The position numbers and the translations under genes are program-made. This document shows positions 53,332 through 62,565 of a stretch of 64,000 nt of DNA, piece by piece. The notes under the pieces were generated by a model that saw only the letters and a list, made by a program, of their open reading frames with translations, had not been told where the DNA came from and ran no database searches. Every line of letters begins with the position of its first letter. Position 1 is the first letter of the stretch. Origin of the DNA: Shimia sp039969785 (GTDB lineage: Bacteria > Pseudomonadota > Alphaproteobacteria > Rhodobacterales > Rhodobacteraceae); assembly GCF_039969785.1 (NCBI RefSeq), contig NZ_JBDVNC010000005.1:62001-126000 (forward strand). Reading direction: 5' to 3'.

Positions 53332-53793
53332 ATGCGCGCGATCAACACAGAGACCATGAAAATGATATTCATGGCAGGGCTAGGCGGAGAGTTCGTATTC
53401 GAAGCCTATTCATGGGTGCTATCGCCTGTTTTCTTCGGGCCAATTCTGGAACCCGCCAAACTGGTCACGGCCATCGTCGCCAAAACGACCGGGATTATGC
53501 TGCCCTATGGGCTTGCCTTTATTATCCACTTTCTGATCGGGTCTGTCTTCTTTGCTCTGCTCGTCTACCTGTTGAATGGCGTTCTGAAGAAAGGATACAT
53601 TCTGGCGGGTCTGGCGACCGGTCTGATCCTTTGGTTTGTCGCGCAAGGCATGCTCGCCCCCTTCATAGGTCGACCGTTTATGATGGAATTTGGCGCCTAT
53701 ACACAATCGTCGTTTGTCGCACACACAAGCATGATGATGGTTATAGGCTTCATCCTGTCCAGGCTTTTGCCAAACGCAGCCGTAACGCCCTGA
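53332..53793 (+). CDS. Small multi-pass membrane protein
   Basis: This 153-residue protein has four predicted helices (about 10-30, 44-80 as two, 86-106 and 125-147) and a conserved-looking FEAYSWVLSPVFFGP stretch between the first two. No domain is recognised with certainty. AAGGAGAGA lies before ATG 53332, which is preferred over the longer frame. It is followed by a convergent terminator hairpin. The function is unknown. Confidence 0.75.
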   Translation: MRAINTETMKMIFMAGLGGEFVFEAYSWVLSPVFFGPILEPAKLVTAIVAKTTGIMLPYGLAFIIHFLIGSVFFALLVYLLNGVLKKGYILAGLATGLILWFVAQGMLAPFIGRPFMMEFGAYTQSSFVAHTSMMMVIGFILSRLLPNAAVTP

Positions 53794-53843
53794 CATCTGA
53801 GCGACCGGTTATTCGTCATGAGATGAAGCCATTCAGCATCGCT

Positions 53844-53869
53844 ACCTAACTGGCGGTGCTGAGTTAGGT
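53844..53869. terminator. Bidirectional terminator hairpin
   Basis: ACCTAACT (53844-53851) and AGTTAGGT (53862-53869) form a perfect eight-pair stem between two convergent genes, with a ten-base loop. It can serve both strands. Confidence 0.6.
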
Positions 53870-53913
53870 TCTGATTTCGCAAGGGTACCTAAGGCAAGCC
53901 CCATGACGCCAAA

Positions 53914-55161
53914 TCAGAATAAAACCGCGTCTCTTGCCAAAGATTTCAAGGCGTTGCGAGCATCACTGAGCCTTTTCGATGCAACCAAACGGTCTATCCG
54001 TTTCAAAGCCGCCGGGACGTGCGCGCGATCAAGGCACCCAATCTGCGTGCCCGGCCCGCGATCAATGGTCAGGTATCCAAGTATATCCTCGGTTGCACCC
54101 AATTGAAACTTATACTCGGCATCGCCTTGCCCGAAATCATATGTTTCATACCCGTTCTGGATCGCAAAACGCATTGCCTCCAGATGCATCACCATCCCGG
54201 CACTAAATCGGGTTTCCAACGGATCACGCCCCTCAATCACGGAAATCATGCGCCGGGATTTGGCGTCTAACACATGCGCAGTGGCACAGATCTGACGCTC
54301 TCCGTCAAAGCATGCCATCAAAAGAAGCGTGCCCAGTTGATTGGCTCGATCCAGAAAAGCCTCATAACGATGCTTCAAAGCCTCCAGCTTGCGACCGCTT
54401 TTGTGATCTCCCCACTTAATGGCCCATTGTGCCATCATCTCGGCTTGCACAATTGCGCGGTCTTCGGGCTGTGAGATCACTCGCATCTCGATCCCTGCTG
54501 CGTCCGACGCCCGCAAGTCCCGTCGTAACCCTTTTCGCGTGCTGCGGCCCAAACCGGCAAGATAGCTGTCAAAATCCGTTGCCACTGTCATCGACAGATG
54601 GGCCAACTGATTTGTACGTCCGCCATTCGATCGATACTCAGGCCAATCAACCCGATACGCAGGCCCGCCAAAATCGTTCGACAATATCTGCAACCGCCGC
54701 AAATCGGGCACATGGCGCAGCGAAAGGCGCGCCCATGGAGCGTTTTTCAGATATCTGGCAAATGCACGCATGGCGATGGTCTGATGCTCTGGCGCACAAA
54801 GCATTCCTGCACTATCAGAAAGCCCCAGCCTGCCAAGCCCCGTCAGATGAGTCACAAATCGTTGACGTGACCGGCTCCAATGCAGTTGTCGCGCAAGCGG
54901 CAAAAACGCCTGAAACCCGTCACTTACATCCCTCGGCGACCACGCCAATACACACATGTCGTCTGGGTTTTCGCGCGTTATCGCGGTGATCCAATCCCGG
55001 CCAAGAAAGAACCCAGCGTTCGGATCAGCGCCATGCACGCGATCAAAAGCAGCGCGGCACGCTGCAAATTCGCGAATATCCGTGATCGCAACCACATCTC
55101 CAAGCGAGGCACCCGCCGCAATCTCTGCGCCGTCACGTTCGTTGGAAAAATTGCCGTCCAT
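53914..55161 (-). CDS. FemAB/CelD-like GNAT acyltransferase
   Basis: This 415-residue protein of the acetyltransferase type seen in CelD/BcsL and FemAB-like proteins has a central block STRKGLRRDLRASDAAGIEM (about 210-229), FDGERQICATAHVLD (about 290-304) and YDFGQGDAEYKFQLGA (about 347-362), the usual closing motif of peptidoglycan- or polysaccharide-related acyltransferases. A start at 55161 is chosen; a GTG 24 bases earlier is possible. The substrate may be a cell-surface polymer, but no glycan genes are adjacent. Confidence 0.8.
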   Translation of the reverse strand: MDGNFSNERDGAEIAAGASLGDVVAITDIREFAACRAAFDRVHGADPNAGFFLGRDWITAITRENPDDMCVLAWSPRDVSDGFQAFLPLARQLHWSRSRQRFVTHLTGLGRLGLSDSAGMLCAPEHQTIAMRAFARYLKNAPWARLSLRHVPDLRRLQILSNDFGGPAYRVDWPEYRSNGGRTNQLAHLSMTVATDFDSYLAGLGRSTRKGLRRDLRASDAAGIEMRVISQPEDRAIVQAEMMAQWAIKWGDHKSGRKLEALKHRYEAFLDRANQLGTLLLMACFDGERQICATAHVLDAKSRRMISVIEGRDPLETRFSAGMVMHLEAMRFAIQNGYETYDFGQGDAEYKFQLGATEDILGYLTIDRGPGTQIGCLDRAHVPAALKRIDRLVASKRLSDARNALKSLARDAVLF

Positions 55162-55232
55162 TTGTTTACTCGTCTGCAATAACACTACACCGCAGACGGT
55201 AGCACCGGATTAGGGCATCAGTTTGGCGAACC

Positions 55233-56708
55233 TCAAAGTCCGTACAAGTCCCCAAACTTGCCTTCCAGATAGGCCAGCAAGGGTTCTGGTGACGGCTCTA
55301 CTCCGCTGGCATGTCTGATCGTGTCACTTGGGCGACGCAAACCGCCATGTTGTTGCAAGTTTTCGCGCAACCATCCGGTCGCAGCTTCGGTTTCGCCCTC
55401 TGCCAACAGAGCATCCAGATCGGGCACCGCCTTGCGCATCGCGTCGTTCAGGCATCCGGCATAGACATTGCCCAGCGAATAGGTCGGGAAATAACCAAAC
55501 AGCCCCACCGACCAATGCACATCCTGCAAAACACCGTTTGATGGTTTGTCCACGGCATAGCCGAAATCAGCGGCAAACCGATCATTCCAGGCCGCCTCAA
55601 GATCAGCCACCTCAAGATCGCCGCTCATCAGCGCGCGTTCCAGATCAAACCGCAACATAATGTGCAGGTTATATTGCACCTCATCGGCTTCGGTGCGGAT
55701 ATAACCGTCATGAACGCAATTCACCGCGCCATAAAACGCATCGGCATCGGGCATGCCAAAATTGCCGAACTTTTCGCGCATTTCTTCGAACAACCATCCG
55801 GAAAAGGCACGGCTGCGCCCCAGCTGGTTTTCGTAAATCCGGCTCTGGCTTTCATGCACACCCATCGACACACCCTGCCCCAATGGCGTCAGAGCATAGT
55901 CGTCATCGATGCCCTGTTCGTAACAGGCATGGCCAACTTCATGAATAGTCGAATAAAAACAGTTGAACGGATCATCATCGCTGGTGCGTGTGGTGATGCG
56001 CACATCATGGCCGGACCCCGACGAAAACGGGTGCACGGCCTTGTCGATCCGCCCCATCGACATGTCATATCCAAAGCACCGCGCCAGATCGCGGGTCAGC
56101 TTCATCTGTTTGTTGGCCGGAAAAATACCTTCGATTCGCGCCGGAGCCGGTTTTTCCAGAACCGCCGCACGCAGCGCCACCAATCTTGGGCGCATGGTGT
56201 CAAACATCGCGCCCAATTCGTGCGCCGTCATGTCCGGTTCGTAATCGTCAATCATCGCGTCATAGACATCGCCACCGTTTGCCAGCGCCTGTCCTTCCTG
56301 GCGTTTCAGTGCGACAACCTCTTCGAGCACCGGCAAAAACGCGGCAACATCTTCGTCAGCCCGCGCCTGTGCCCATTGGCCCTGTGCGCGACTTGTCACC
56401 TTGGCAATTTCGGAAGCCAGTGCGGCGGGCACTTTCATGGTCCGGGCATAGCTTTTTCGGATATGACGCATCTGCGCCTGCCCAACTTCGTCCAACGTCG
56501 CATCGTCGATCTCGTCCAGCCACGCGCCCACTTTGGGATCAACCCGGCGTGCGTGCAATACCTGCTCCATCGCTGCCATTTCCTCGGACCGCTGACCAGC
56601 AGCCCCCCGCGGCATCACCGTTTCCTGATCCCAGCCAAGACGTCCGGCCACTTGCCCCAACGCCTGTGTGGTGTGGGTGAATGCCATCAAATCATCATAC
56701 GCGCTCAT
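55233..56708 (-). CDS. Carboxypeptidase, M32 family
   Basis: This 491-residue metallo-carboxypeptidase of the thermostable carboxypeptidase 1 type has HEVGHACYEQG (HExxH zinc motif, about 257-267) and HESQSRIYEN (about 288-297), both hallmarks of M32, with DVRITTRTSDDDPFNC before them. The whole body is helical with no signal peptide, so it acts in the cytoplasm on peptide C-termini. It lies four bases after the haem A synthase gene. Confidence 0.94.
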   Translation of the reverse strand: MSAYDDLMAFTHTTQALGQVAGRLGWDQETVMPRGAAGQRSEEMAAMEQVLHARRVDPKVGAWLDEIDDATLDEVGQAQMRHIRKSYARTMKVPAALASEIAKVTSRAQGQWAQARADEDVAAFLPVLEEVVALKRQEGQALANGGDVYDAMIDDYEPDMTAHELGAMFDTMRPRLVALRAAVLEKPAPARIEGIFPANKQMKLTRDLARCFGYDMSMGRIDKAVHPFSSGSGHDVRITTRTSDDDPFNCFYSTIHEVGHACYEQGIDDDYALTPLGQGVSMGVHESQSRIYENQLGRSRAFSGWLFEEMREKFGNFGMPDADAFYGAVNCVHDGYIRTEADEVQYNLHIMLRFDLERALMSGDLEVADLEAAWNDRFAADFGYAVDKPSNGVLQDVHWSVGLFGYFPTYSLGNVYAGCLNDAMRKAVPDLDALLAEGETEAATGWLRENLQQHGGLRRPSDTIRHASGVEPSPEPLLAYLEGKFGDLYGL

Positions 56709-56712
56709 TTAC

Positions 56713-57861
56713 TCAGCCTTCCCGGATCGATGTTGCGATTGGATAATGTGACAGGAACCGCGCCTTCAGGATCAGAACCCAAACCAGAACCGCCATCACC
56801 TGATGCACAATCGCAATCTGCACAGGAGCGGCGTAAATCACCGTGACAACCCCAATCACAATCTGCAACACCACAGCCGCAAATACCGTGTTTAAGGCGA
56901 ATTTTGTCCGACCATTGGCAGACCCTTGACCACGTCGCCACACAATCACGGCGAAGATCACAAACAGATAGCCCCAGATCCGATGCACAAACTGCACCAG
57001 CCCCGGGTTTTCGAAAAAGTTCTTCCAGCCCGGCGAAATCGAAAAGGCATCCGGCGGGAACAGTTGTCCGCCCATCATCGGCCAATCTGTATAGGACCGG
57101 CCCGCATCGATGCCAGCCACCAAAGCACCCAGCAATATCTGCACAAACGCCATGTGCATCAGGCCTGTCGACATGGAAAACAGTTTGTCCTCTTTACCGC
57201 GCCGGGCCTGCATCAGATCCCGTTCGCTGCGGCCCAACAAAAGGATGTACCAGCCGATAAAGCCCAGAATGACAAAAGCCAGCCCCAGATGTGTGGCCAA
57301 TCGATAGCTCGCAACCGACGTCATGCCCTCGCCAGAGGTCACACCAGACGCAACCATCCACCAGCCAACAGCCCCCTGAACACCGCCAAGCGCACCAATC
57401 AGCACCAGCCGCCCGGTCCATCCGGTTGGAATTTTGCGCGCCGCCAGAAAACCAAAGAACCCCAACGCCCAGACCAGCCCAATCACCCGCCCCAGCTGGC
57501 GATGGCCCCATTCCCACCAATAGATAGATTTGAAATCGGCCAGCGTCATCCACTGGTTTTCAATCTGCCACTGGTCAATCTGTTTGTACTTGTCGAATTC
57601 GCTCTGCCAGTCCGCTTCGTTCATCGGCGGCAATGCCCCGGTCACCGGGCGCCATTCCGTGATCGACAGACCACTGTCGGTCAGACGGGTCAGCCCGCCG
57701 ACAACAATCATCACGACAACCAGCGCAAACAACACCATCAGCCACAGACGAATTCCACCACGTGCACCTTTGTGCCCCTGATCGATCACACCCACCGCTT
57801 TTGCGGCGTCTTTGGGCGCGCTGTCGCCCACTTCTTCAAAAATACTGCGCTTCTGGCTCAT
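56713..57861 (-). CDS. ctaA: Haem A synthase (CtaA/COX15)
   Basis: This 382-residue membrane enzyme converts haem O to haem A for cytochrome oxidase. Eight helices are predicted. Conserved parts are VVGGLTRLTDSGLSITEWRP (about 54-73), YWWEWGHRQLGRVIG (His, about 118-132), RLATHLGLAFVI, QILLGALVAGIDAGR and the late haem His of FVHRIWGY and IVHQVMA. ATG at 57861 has GGGAGA six bases upstream. It is long, like COX15-type forms of alphaproteobacteria. Confidence 0.95.
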   Translation of the reverse strand: MSQKRSIFEEVGDSAPKDAAKAVGVIDQGHKGARGGIRLWLMVLFALVVVMIVVGGLTRLTDSGLSITEWRPVTGALPPMNEADWQSEFDKYKQIDQWQIENQWMTLADFKSIYWWEWGHRQLGRVIGLVWALGFFGFLAARKIPTGWTGRLVLIGALGGVQGAVGWWMVASGVTSGEGMTSVASYRLATHLGLAFVILGFIGWYILLLGRSERDLMQARRGKEDKLFSMSTGLMHMAFVQILLGALVAGIDAGRSYTDWPMMGGQLFPPDAFSISPGWKNFFENPGLVQFVHRIWGYLFVIFAVIVWRRGQGSANGRTKFALNTVFAAVVLQIVIGVVTVIYAAPVQIAIVHQVMAVLVWVLILKARFLSHYPIATSIREG

Positions 57862-58116
57862 GGGCATTCTCCCGGTCTTCGTGGGGGACATTAGGGATGG
57901 CTCGAACCACCTTCAACACCCAAGCCGCGATTAGTTCTGTGACACCGAAAATACTTGCCTTCCGGCCCTGCGTCCTGCTGCAAATCAAAGATGACCCGAT
58001 GCATTCGACAATTGCCTGCACCTACATATCAAAGGCACGGCAGAAACCGCCGGTTCTGTCTGCGTTGCTGCATGCGTCTGTCTTACGATAAGCTGTGAAA
58101 AAAATGCGGGCGTCAT

Positions 58117-58671
58117 ATGAAAACAGAACAACAAAAGATGGCAGCGGGCGAATGGTACACCTGCCTTGATGACGAGCTAGAGGCGCTGCGGGCAACGGCA
58201 CGAATGGCAGTCCATCAACACAATACCCTGCCCCCGGACGCGCGCGGCGCCATCGGGCCTAAGCTTAGCCAACTTCTGAACGCCACGAATGCCTTCATAG
58301 AAGCCCCCTTTCATTGTGCCTATGGCGTCAACATCCATCTGGGGGATCAGGTTTATCTAAATGCTGGCTGTACCATTCTGGATTGCGCCTCTGTGGCGAT
58401 TGGCGACCAGTGCCATCTTGGCCCAAACGTGCAAATATTTTGCGCCGAACACCATCAGGACCCGGTGAAACGAAATGTCGACGGGTTAGAAATCGCCCGT
58501 CCTGTGACCATTGGCAAACGCGTATGGATTGGTGGCGGAGCGATCATTCTGGCCGGTGTCACAATTGGTGACGGAGCGGTCATTGGTGCGGGCAGCGTGG
58601 TCACAAAGGATGTCGCCGCCGGAGAGGTCGTCGTGGGCAATCCCGCGCGACCGATCGATCGAAACGGGTGA
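58117..58671 (+). CDS. maa: Sugar O-acetyltransferase (maltose acetyltransferase type)
   Basis: This 184-residue hexapeptide acetyltransferase has an N-terminal Mac domain (about 1-55; KMAAGEWYTCLDDELEALR), then a left-handed beta-helix with GVNIHLGDQVYLNAGC, the catalytic His in CAEHHQDP (about 111), then IGKRVWIGGGAIILAGVTIG and GAGSVVTKDV. It transfers acetyl from acetyl-CoA to a sugar, often as detoxification. It stands divergent from ctaA in a 255-base gap that shows no other clear feature. Confidence 0.9.
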   Translation: MKTEQQKMAAGEWYTCLDDELEALRATARMAVHQHNTLPPDARGAIGPKLSQLLNATNAFIEAPFHCAYGVNIHLGDQVYLNAGCTILDCASVAIGDQCHLGPNVQIFCAEHHQDPVKRNVDGLEIARPVTIGKRVWIGGGAIILAGVTIGDGAVIGAGSVVTKDVAAGEVVVGNPARPIDRNG

Positions 58672-58683
58672 CTATTATGTCAT

Positions 58684-58702
58684 GAGGGGCGCTTAGCGCC
58701 TC
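58684..58702. terminator. Hairpin between convergent genes
   Basis: GAGGGGCGC (58684-58692) and GCGCCTC (58696-58702) form a short GC stem around TTA between maa and trmJ, which converge. The tail is not T-rich, so this is a modest call. Confidence 0.45.
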
Positions 58703-58741
58703 TTGCGCAAACCCACCTGAAAAGCCGCTCGGAATTCTCAG

Positions 58742-59488
58742 CTATTCTCCGCGTTCTTTCCAACGCACCATCTGCCGCAGCATGCCATGCAACATCTGCA
58801 CATCCGCCCGGGTCAGCCGCATCCGGCTCCACATATTGCGCAGATTGATCTTCATGCCCTCGGCCTTGGTCTCAGGAAAGAAAAAACCAGCCTGATCCAA
58901 CCGTTCTTCGTAATGCCGGTTCAGGGCTTCCATTTCCGCGCCGGTGGCCCATTCCGTTTTGGCCATGTCCACCCGTTCGGCCTCGATCTCGGCACTTGCG
59001 CGTTTCCATTCATAGGCGGTCAGCAACACACATTGCGCCAGATTAAGCGATGCGTATTCCGGGTTCACCGGCACGTTGATAATCGCATTGGCTCGCGCGA
59101 TGTCATCGTTCTCCAGACCAGACCTCTCTGGGCCGAACATCACTGCAACCTTGTCGCCTGCCGCAATCATCTGCGCGGCCATCTCCATCGCGCGCTCAGG
59201 CGTGACAACCGGTTTGGTCAGCCCGCGTGCCCGCGCCGTTGTGGCAAACACAAACTGACAATCCTCCAGCGCGGCTTCGGTTGTGTCACACAAAAACGCT
59301 TCATCCAGCAAACGCCCGGCCCCGCTGGCCATCGCCACGGCGCGCTCATTTGGCCAGCCATCACGCGGCGCAACCACTCGCATTCGGTCCAACCCGAAAT
59401 TCCACATTGCCCGCGCTGCGCCGCCAATGTTTTCGCCCATCTGTGGACGCACCAGAACAAAGGCCGGTTGAGGGGTTGCGCTTGCCAT
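58742..59488 (-). CDS. trmJ: tRNA 2'-O-methyltransferase TrmJ type (SPOUT)
   Basis: This 248-residue SPOUT-fold methyltransferase modifies position 32 of tRNAs. It has FVLVRPQMGENIGGAARAMW (about 9-28), VAPRDGWPNERAVAMASGA, AVMFGPERSGLENDDI (about 130-145) and NPEYASLNLAQCVLL (about 157-171). ATG at 59488 has GGAG six bases upstream and fits better than one 12 bases earlier. The C-terminal helices are present, as in TrmJ. Confidence 0.93.
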   Translation of the reverse strand: MASATPQPAFVLVRPQMGENIGGAARAMWNFGLDRMRVVAPRDGWPNERAVAMASGAGRLLDEAFLCDTTEAALEDCQFVFATTARARGLTKPVVTPERAMEMAAQMIAAGDKVAVMFGPERSGLENDDIARANAIINVPVNPEYASLNLAQCVLLTAYEWKRASAEIEAERVDMAKTEWATGAEMEALNRHYEERLDQAGFFFPETKAEGMKINLRNMWSRMRLTRADVQMLHGMLRQMVRWKERGE

Positions 59489-59616
59489 GTCACTCTCCAA
59501 AAAATCTCGCCGCTGATACCGCCGCCCCGGAAAACAAACAACCCACAGCGCCTCATTTCACTGTAAATTCCCGATCGATGGCCTAAAATCGAACTTGTAA
59601 CAGGGAGACACACCTT

Positions 59617-59946
59617 ATGACTTATGACGACGGACACGCCACGATCCTGCGCGATGACCTGACCGACACGCACGGTCTGAGCGAAAAAAAGATGTTCGGC
59701 GGGCTCTGTTTCATGCTGAACGGCAATATGCTGTGTGGCGTGCACAAAGGCGGCGGCATGTTTCGCGTCGGCAAAGATAACGAGGCCGCAGCTCTTGAAA
59801 TCGAGGGCGTTGATCCGCTTTCTTTTACCGGGCGCAAAATGGGCGGCATGGTGGATGTAAACGAAGACCTGATTGGCGACGATGACCGGCGCGCTCAGGT
59901 TATGGCCCTCGCGATGGATTTTGTGTCCAGTCTGCCAGCAAAGTAG
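59617..59946 (+). CDS. TfoX N-terminal domain protein
   Basis: This 109-residue protein matches the TfoX/Sxy N-terminal domain: EKKMFGGLCFMLNGNMLCGV (about 23-42), FRVGKDNEAAA and GRKMGGMVDV. The C-terminal TfoX domain is missing, as in many alphaproteobacteria. The role is not known; it is not a competence regulator by default. GGGAGA precedes the start, and a spacer of 55 bases leads to the ThiE-like gene. Confidence 0.86.
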   Translation: MTYDDGHATILRDDLTDTHGLSEKKMFGGLCFMLNGNMLCGVHKGGGMFRVGKDNEAAALEIEGVDPLSFTGRKMGGMVDVNEDLIGDDDRRAQVMALAMDFVSSLPAK

Positions 59947-60001
59947 CCAATCCTGAAAAACCGCGTTATAGCGGCCCGGACGTCATTCAAGGAGCCCGAA
60001 G

Positions 60002-60622
60002 ATGGCCGATACCGAGCTGCCCCAGATCTATCTGATCTCCCCACCCGAGATTGAACTCAGCCGTTTTCCCGATCAACTCGCCCGCGTGCTCGATTCGACC
60101 GAAATCGCCTGTGTGCGTCTCGCACTTGCCACGCGTGACGAAGACCGCCTGTCCCGCGCCGCTGACGTGGTGCGCGAGGTCACGCATGCCCGCGACGTTG
60201 CAATCGTCATCTCTGAACACTTGCTTTTAGCCGAACGTCTGGGTCTGGACGGCGTACATCTGACGGATGGCGCGCGCTCAGTTCGAAAAACCCGCAAGGA
60301 CATGGGCGACGACGCCATTGTCGGCGCGTTTTGCGGTGCCTCGCGCCACGACGGGATGACGGCCTGCGAACTGGGATGCGACTATGTCAGCTTTGGCCCC
60401 GTCGGAGCCACGCCACTGGGCGATGGCACATTGGCCGAACCGGACTTGTTTGAATGGTGGTCTCAGGTAATCGAAGTGCCCGTCGTTGCCGAAGGCGCGC
60501 TTGATACCGACATCATCGCCAGGCTTTCCCCGATGACCGACTTTTTCGGCATTGGTGAAGAGATCTGGCGCTGTGACGATCCGGTTGCGAAACTGACCGA
60601 ATTGCGCGCCGCCATGTCGTAG
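60002..60622 (+). CDS. Thiamine-phosphate-synthase-like protein
   Basis: This 206-residue TIM-barrel of the ThiE/TenI superfamily has IYLISPPEIELS, VISEHLLLAERLGLDGVHL (about 69-87), GAFCGASRHDGMTA and YVSFGPVGATPLGDG (about 133-147), then VVAEGALDTDIIA. ThiE joins HMP-PP and THZ-P; the start of this protein is shorter and lacks some Arg/Lys residues I expect, so it may be a TenI-like relative. No other thi gene is near. GGAGCC lies before the start. Confidence 0.75.
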   Translation: MADTELPQIYLISPPEIELSRFPDQLARVLDSTEIACVRLALATRDEDRLSRAADVVREVTHARDVAIVISEHLLLAERLGLDGVHLTDGARSVRKTRKDMGDDAIVGAFCGASRHDGMTACELGCDYVSFGPVGATPLGDGTLAEPDLFEWWSQVIEVPVVAEGALDTDIIARLSPMTDFFGIGEEIWRCDDPVAKLTELRAAMS

Positions 60623-60683
60623 GGCGGACAATCTGTCCGCCGCCACGCTTGCCAATCCGCATACAAAGCGCCAAAACGCTGGG

Positions 60684-61577
60684 ATGACGCATTCGCCAGA
60701 TATCCTTTGCATTGGCTCCGTCCTCTGGGACATAATTGGCCGATCCCCCAGCCATATGCGTCAGGGTTCTGACGTGCCCGGTCGGATCACCCGCCTGCCC
60801 GGCGGCGTGGCTCTGAACATTGCCATGACGCTGGCCCGCTTTCGTCTGCGTCCCGCGCTGTTGACAGCCATCGGGAAAGACGCCGAAGGCCACGAACTGA
60901 TCCGCGCCTGTCACGATCTGGGCCTGATCACCGAGTATGCCTATCGTTCTGACGACCTGCCCACCGACACCTATATGGCGGTCGAAGGGGCCAATGGCGT
61001 GATTGCCGCCATCGCGGATGCCCACTCGCTCGAAGCGGCAGGTGACAAAATTCTGCGCCCGTTGTCGGATGGCTCGCTGGGGTCCCAGGATGCGCCTTAC
61101 GCAGGCTTTATCGCACTCGATGGCAATCTCACCCAACGTCTTCTGGAACAAATCGCCCGCGCGCCCTTGTTTGCAGCGGCTGACCTGCGTGTCGCGCCCG
61201 CCTCTCCGGGCAAAGCGGAACGTCTGTCCCCCTTTCTCAACCATTCCCGCGCGGTGCTTTATGTGAACCTTGAAGAGGCCGGTCTGTTGTGCCAGACCGA
61301 ATTCACCTCATCCGAGGCGGCCGCCCAAGGGTTGCTGAACAGGGGCGCCAAACGCGCGCTGGTGACGGATGGCGGCAAATCCGCCTCAGACGCCACCCCG
61401 GATGGTATCCTCACCCAAACCCCACCCGCCGTGCTTGTGACCCGCGTCACCGGTGCGGGTGATACGTTTATGGCCGCCCATATTGTGGCCGAAATCGCAG
61501 GTTGCGCCCGCGACGAAGCGCTTTCGCGCGCCCTCAACGCCGCCGCAACATATGTTTCCGGAGAACACGCAACATGA
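60684..61577 (+). CDS. psuK: PfkB-family kinase, probably pseudouridine kinase
   Basis: This 297-residue ribokinase-fold enzyme has ILCIGSVLWDIIG (about 7-19), GGVALNIAMTLARF (about 38-51) and the ATP/anion-hole signature TRVTGAGDTFMAAHI (about 253-267, catalytic Asp). It overlaps the psuG-type gene (ATGA), so the likely substrate is pseudouridine, giving pseudouridine-5'-phosphate. Start at 60684; no strong ribosome site is visible. Confidence 0.88.
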   Translation: MTHSPDILCIGSVLWDIIGRSPSHMRQGSDVPGRITRLPGGVALNIAMTLARFRLRPALLTAIGKDAEGHELIRACHDLGLITEYAYRSDDLPTDTYMAVEGANGVIAAIADAHSLEAAGDKILRPLSDGSLGSQDAPYAGFIALDGNLTQRLLEQIARAPLFAAADLRVAPASPGKAERLSPFLNHSRAVLYVNLEEAGLLCQTEFTSSEAAAQGLLNRGAKRALVTDGGKSASDATPDGILTQTPPAVLVTRVTGAGDTFMAAHIVAEIAGCARDEALSRALNAAATYVSGEHAT

Positions 61578-62494
61578 GCCTTGTCACCCTGTCGCCAGAA
61601 ATCACCAAGGCCATGGCAAATGGCGTTCCCGTGGTTGCGCTGGAAAGCACGATCATCACGCACGGAATGCCATTTCCGCAAAACCTGGAGGTTGCAAGAC
61701 AGGTAGAGGCCGACATTCGTGCAAAGGGCGCCGCACCGGCCACCATCGCCGTTTTGAATGGCACGCTGCACGTCGGCCTGACCGATGCCCAGCTTGAAAC
61801 CCTTGCTCAATCCCAAAACGTCGCCAAGCTTAGCCGCGCTGACCTTGCCGTATGCATGGCGCAAGGCGGCACTGGCGCAACCACAGTTGCCGCCACCATG
61901 ATCGCAGCTCATCAGGCGGGCATTGAGGTGTTTGCCACGGGTGGCATTGGCGGCGTGCACAAAGGGGCCGAGGACAGTTTTGACATTTCTGCCGACCTCA
62001 GCGAACTGGCGCAAACCCCGGTTACTGTGGTCGCCGCTGGCGCCAAGGCCATTCTTGACGTGCCCAAAACGCTGGAAATTCTGGAAACCAATGGCGTGCC
62101 GGTGATCACCTATCAACAAGACAGCTTTCCGGCGTTCTGGTCGGCCACATCAGCGCTGAAATCGCCCCTGCGTCTGGACACAGCCGCACAAATCGCCAAA
62201 TCACATATCCTGCGCGGCGCACTTGGATTGCCCGGCGGCCATCTGATCGCAAACCCGATCCCACAGGCGGATGAAATCACCGCCGACACGCTCGCGCCTT
62301 TCATTGGTCAGGCCACAGATGAGGCGAACGCACAGGGAATCGCTGGCAAAGATGTAACGCCCTTCCTGCTGCAACGCATTTTCGAGCTGACCGGCGGCCG
62401 ATCCCTGACCGCAAATATTGCCCTGGTGCGCAACAACGCCCGTCTGGCAGCGGATATCGCCCGTGAAATTGGCGCCCTGAAATCAAGTGGCTGA
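61574..62494 (+). CDS. psuG: Pseudouridine-5'-phosphate glycosidase
   Basis: This 306-residue enzyme splits pseudouridine-5'-P to uracil and ribose-5-P. It has PVVALESTIITHGMPFPQN (about 19-37), GGTGATTVAATM (about 97-108), FATGGIGGVHKGAEDSFDIS (about 118-137), ITYQQDSFPAFW (about 178-189) and RIFELTGGRSLTANIALV (about 270-287). Its ATG overlaps the psuK stop, and a longer frame lies within psuK. Together they form a compact salvage or clearance unit for modified RNA bases. Confidence 0.95.
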   Translation: MSLVTLSPEITKAMANGVPVVALESTIITHGMPFPQNLEVARQVEADIRAKGAAPATIAVLNGTLHVGLTDAQLETLAQSQNVAKLSRADLAVCMAQGGTGATTVAATMIAAHQAGIEVFATGGIGGVHKGAEDSFDISADLSELAQTPVTVVAAGAKAILDVPKTLEILETNGVPVITYQQDSFPAFWSATSALKSPLRLDTAAQIAKSHILRGALGLPGGHLIANPIPQADEITADTLAPFIGQATDEANAQGIAGKDVTPFLLQRIFELTGGRSLTANIALVRNNARLAADIAREIGALKSSG

Positions 62495-62565
62495 ATTCGC
62501 TGCATTGTCGTTGAACGTTGCCGGTGAAAAGCCTAACTAGAGGGTGGACTTACCGGAACCCGCCC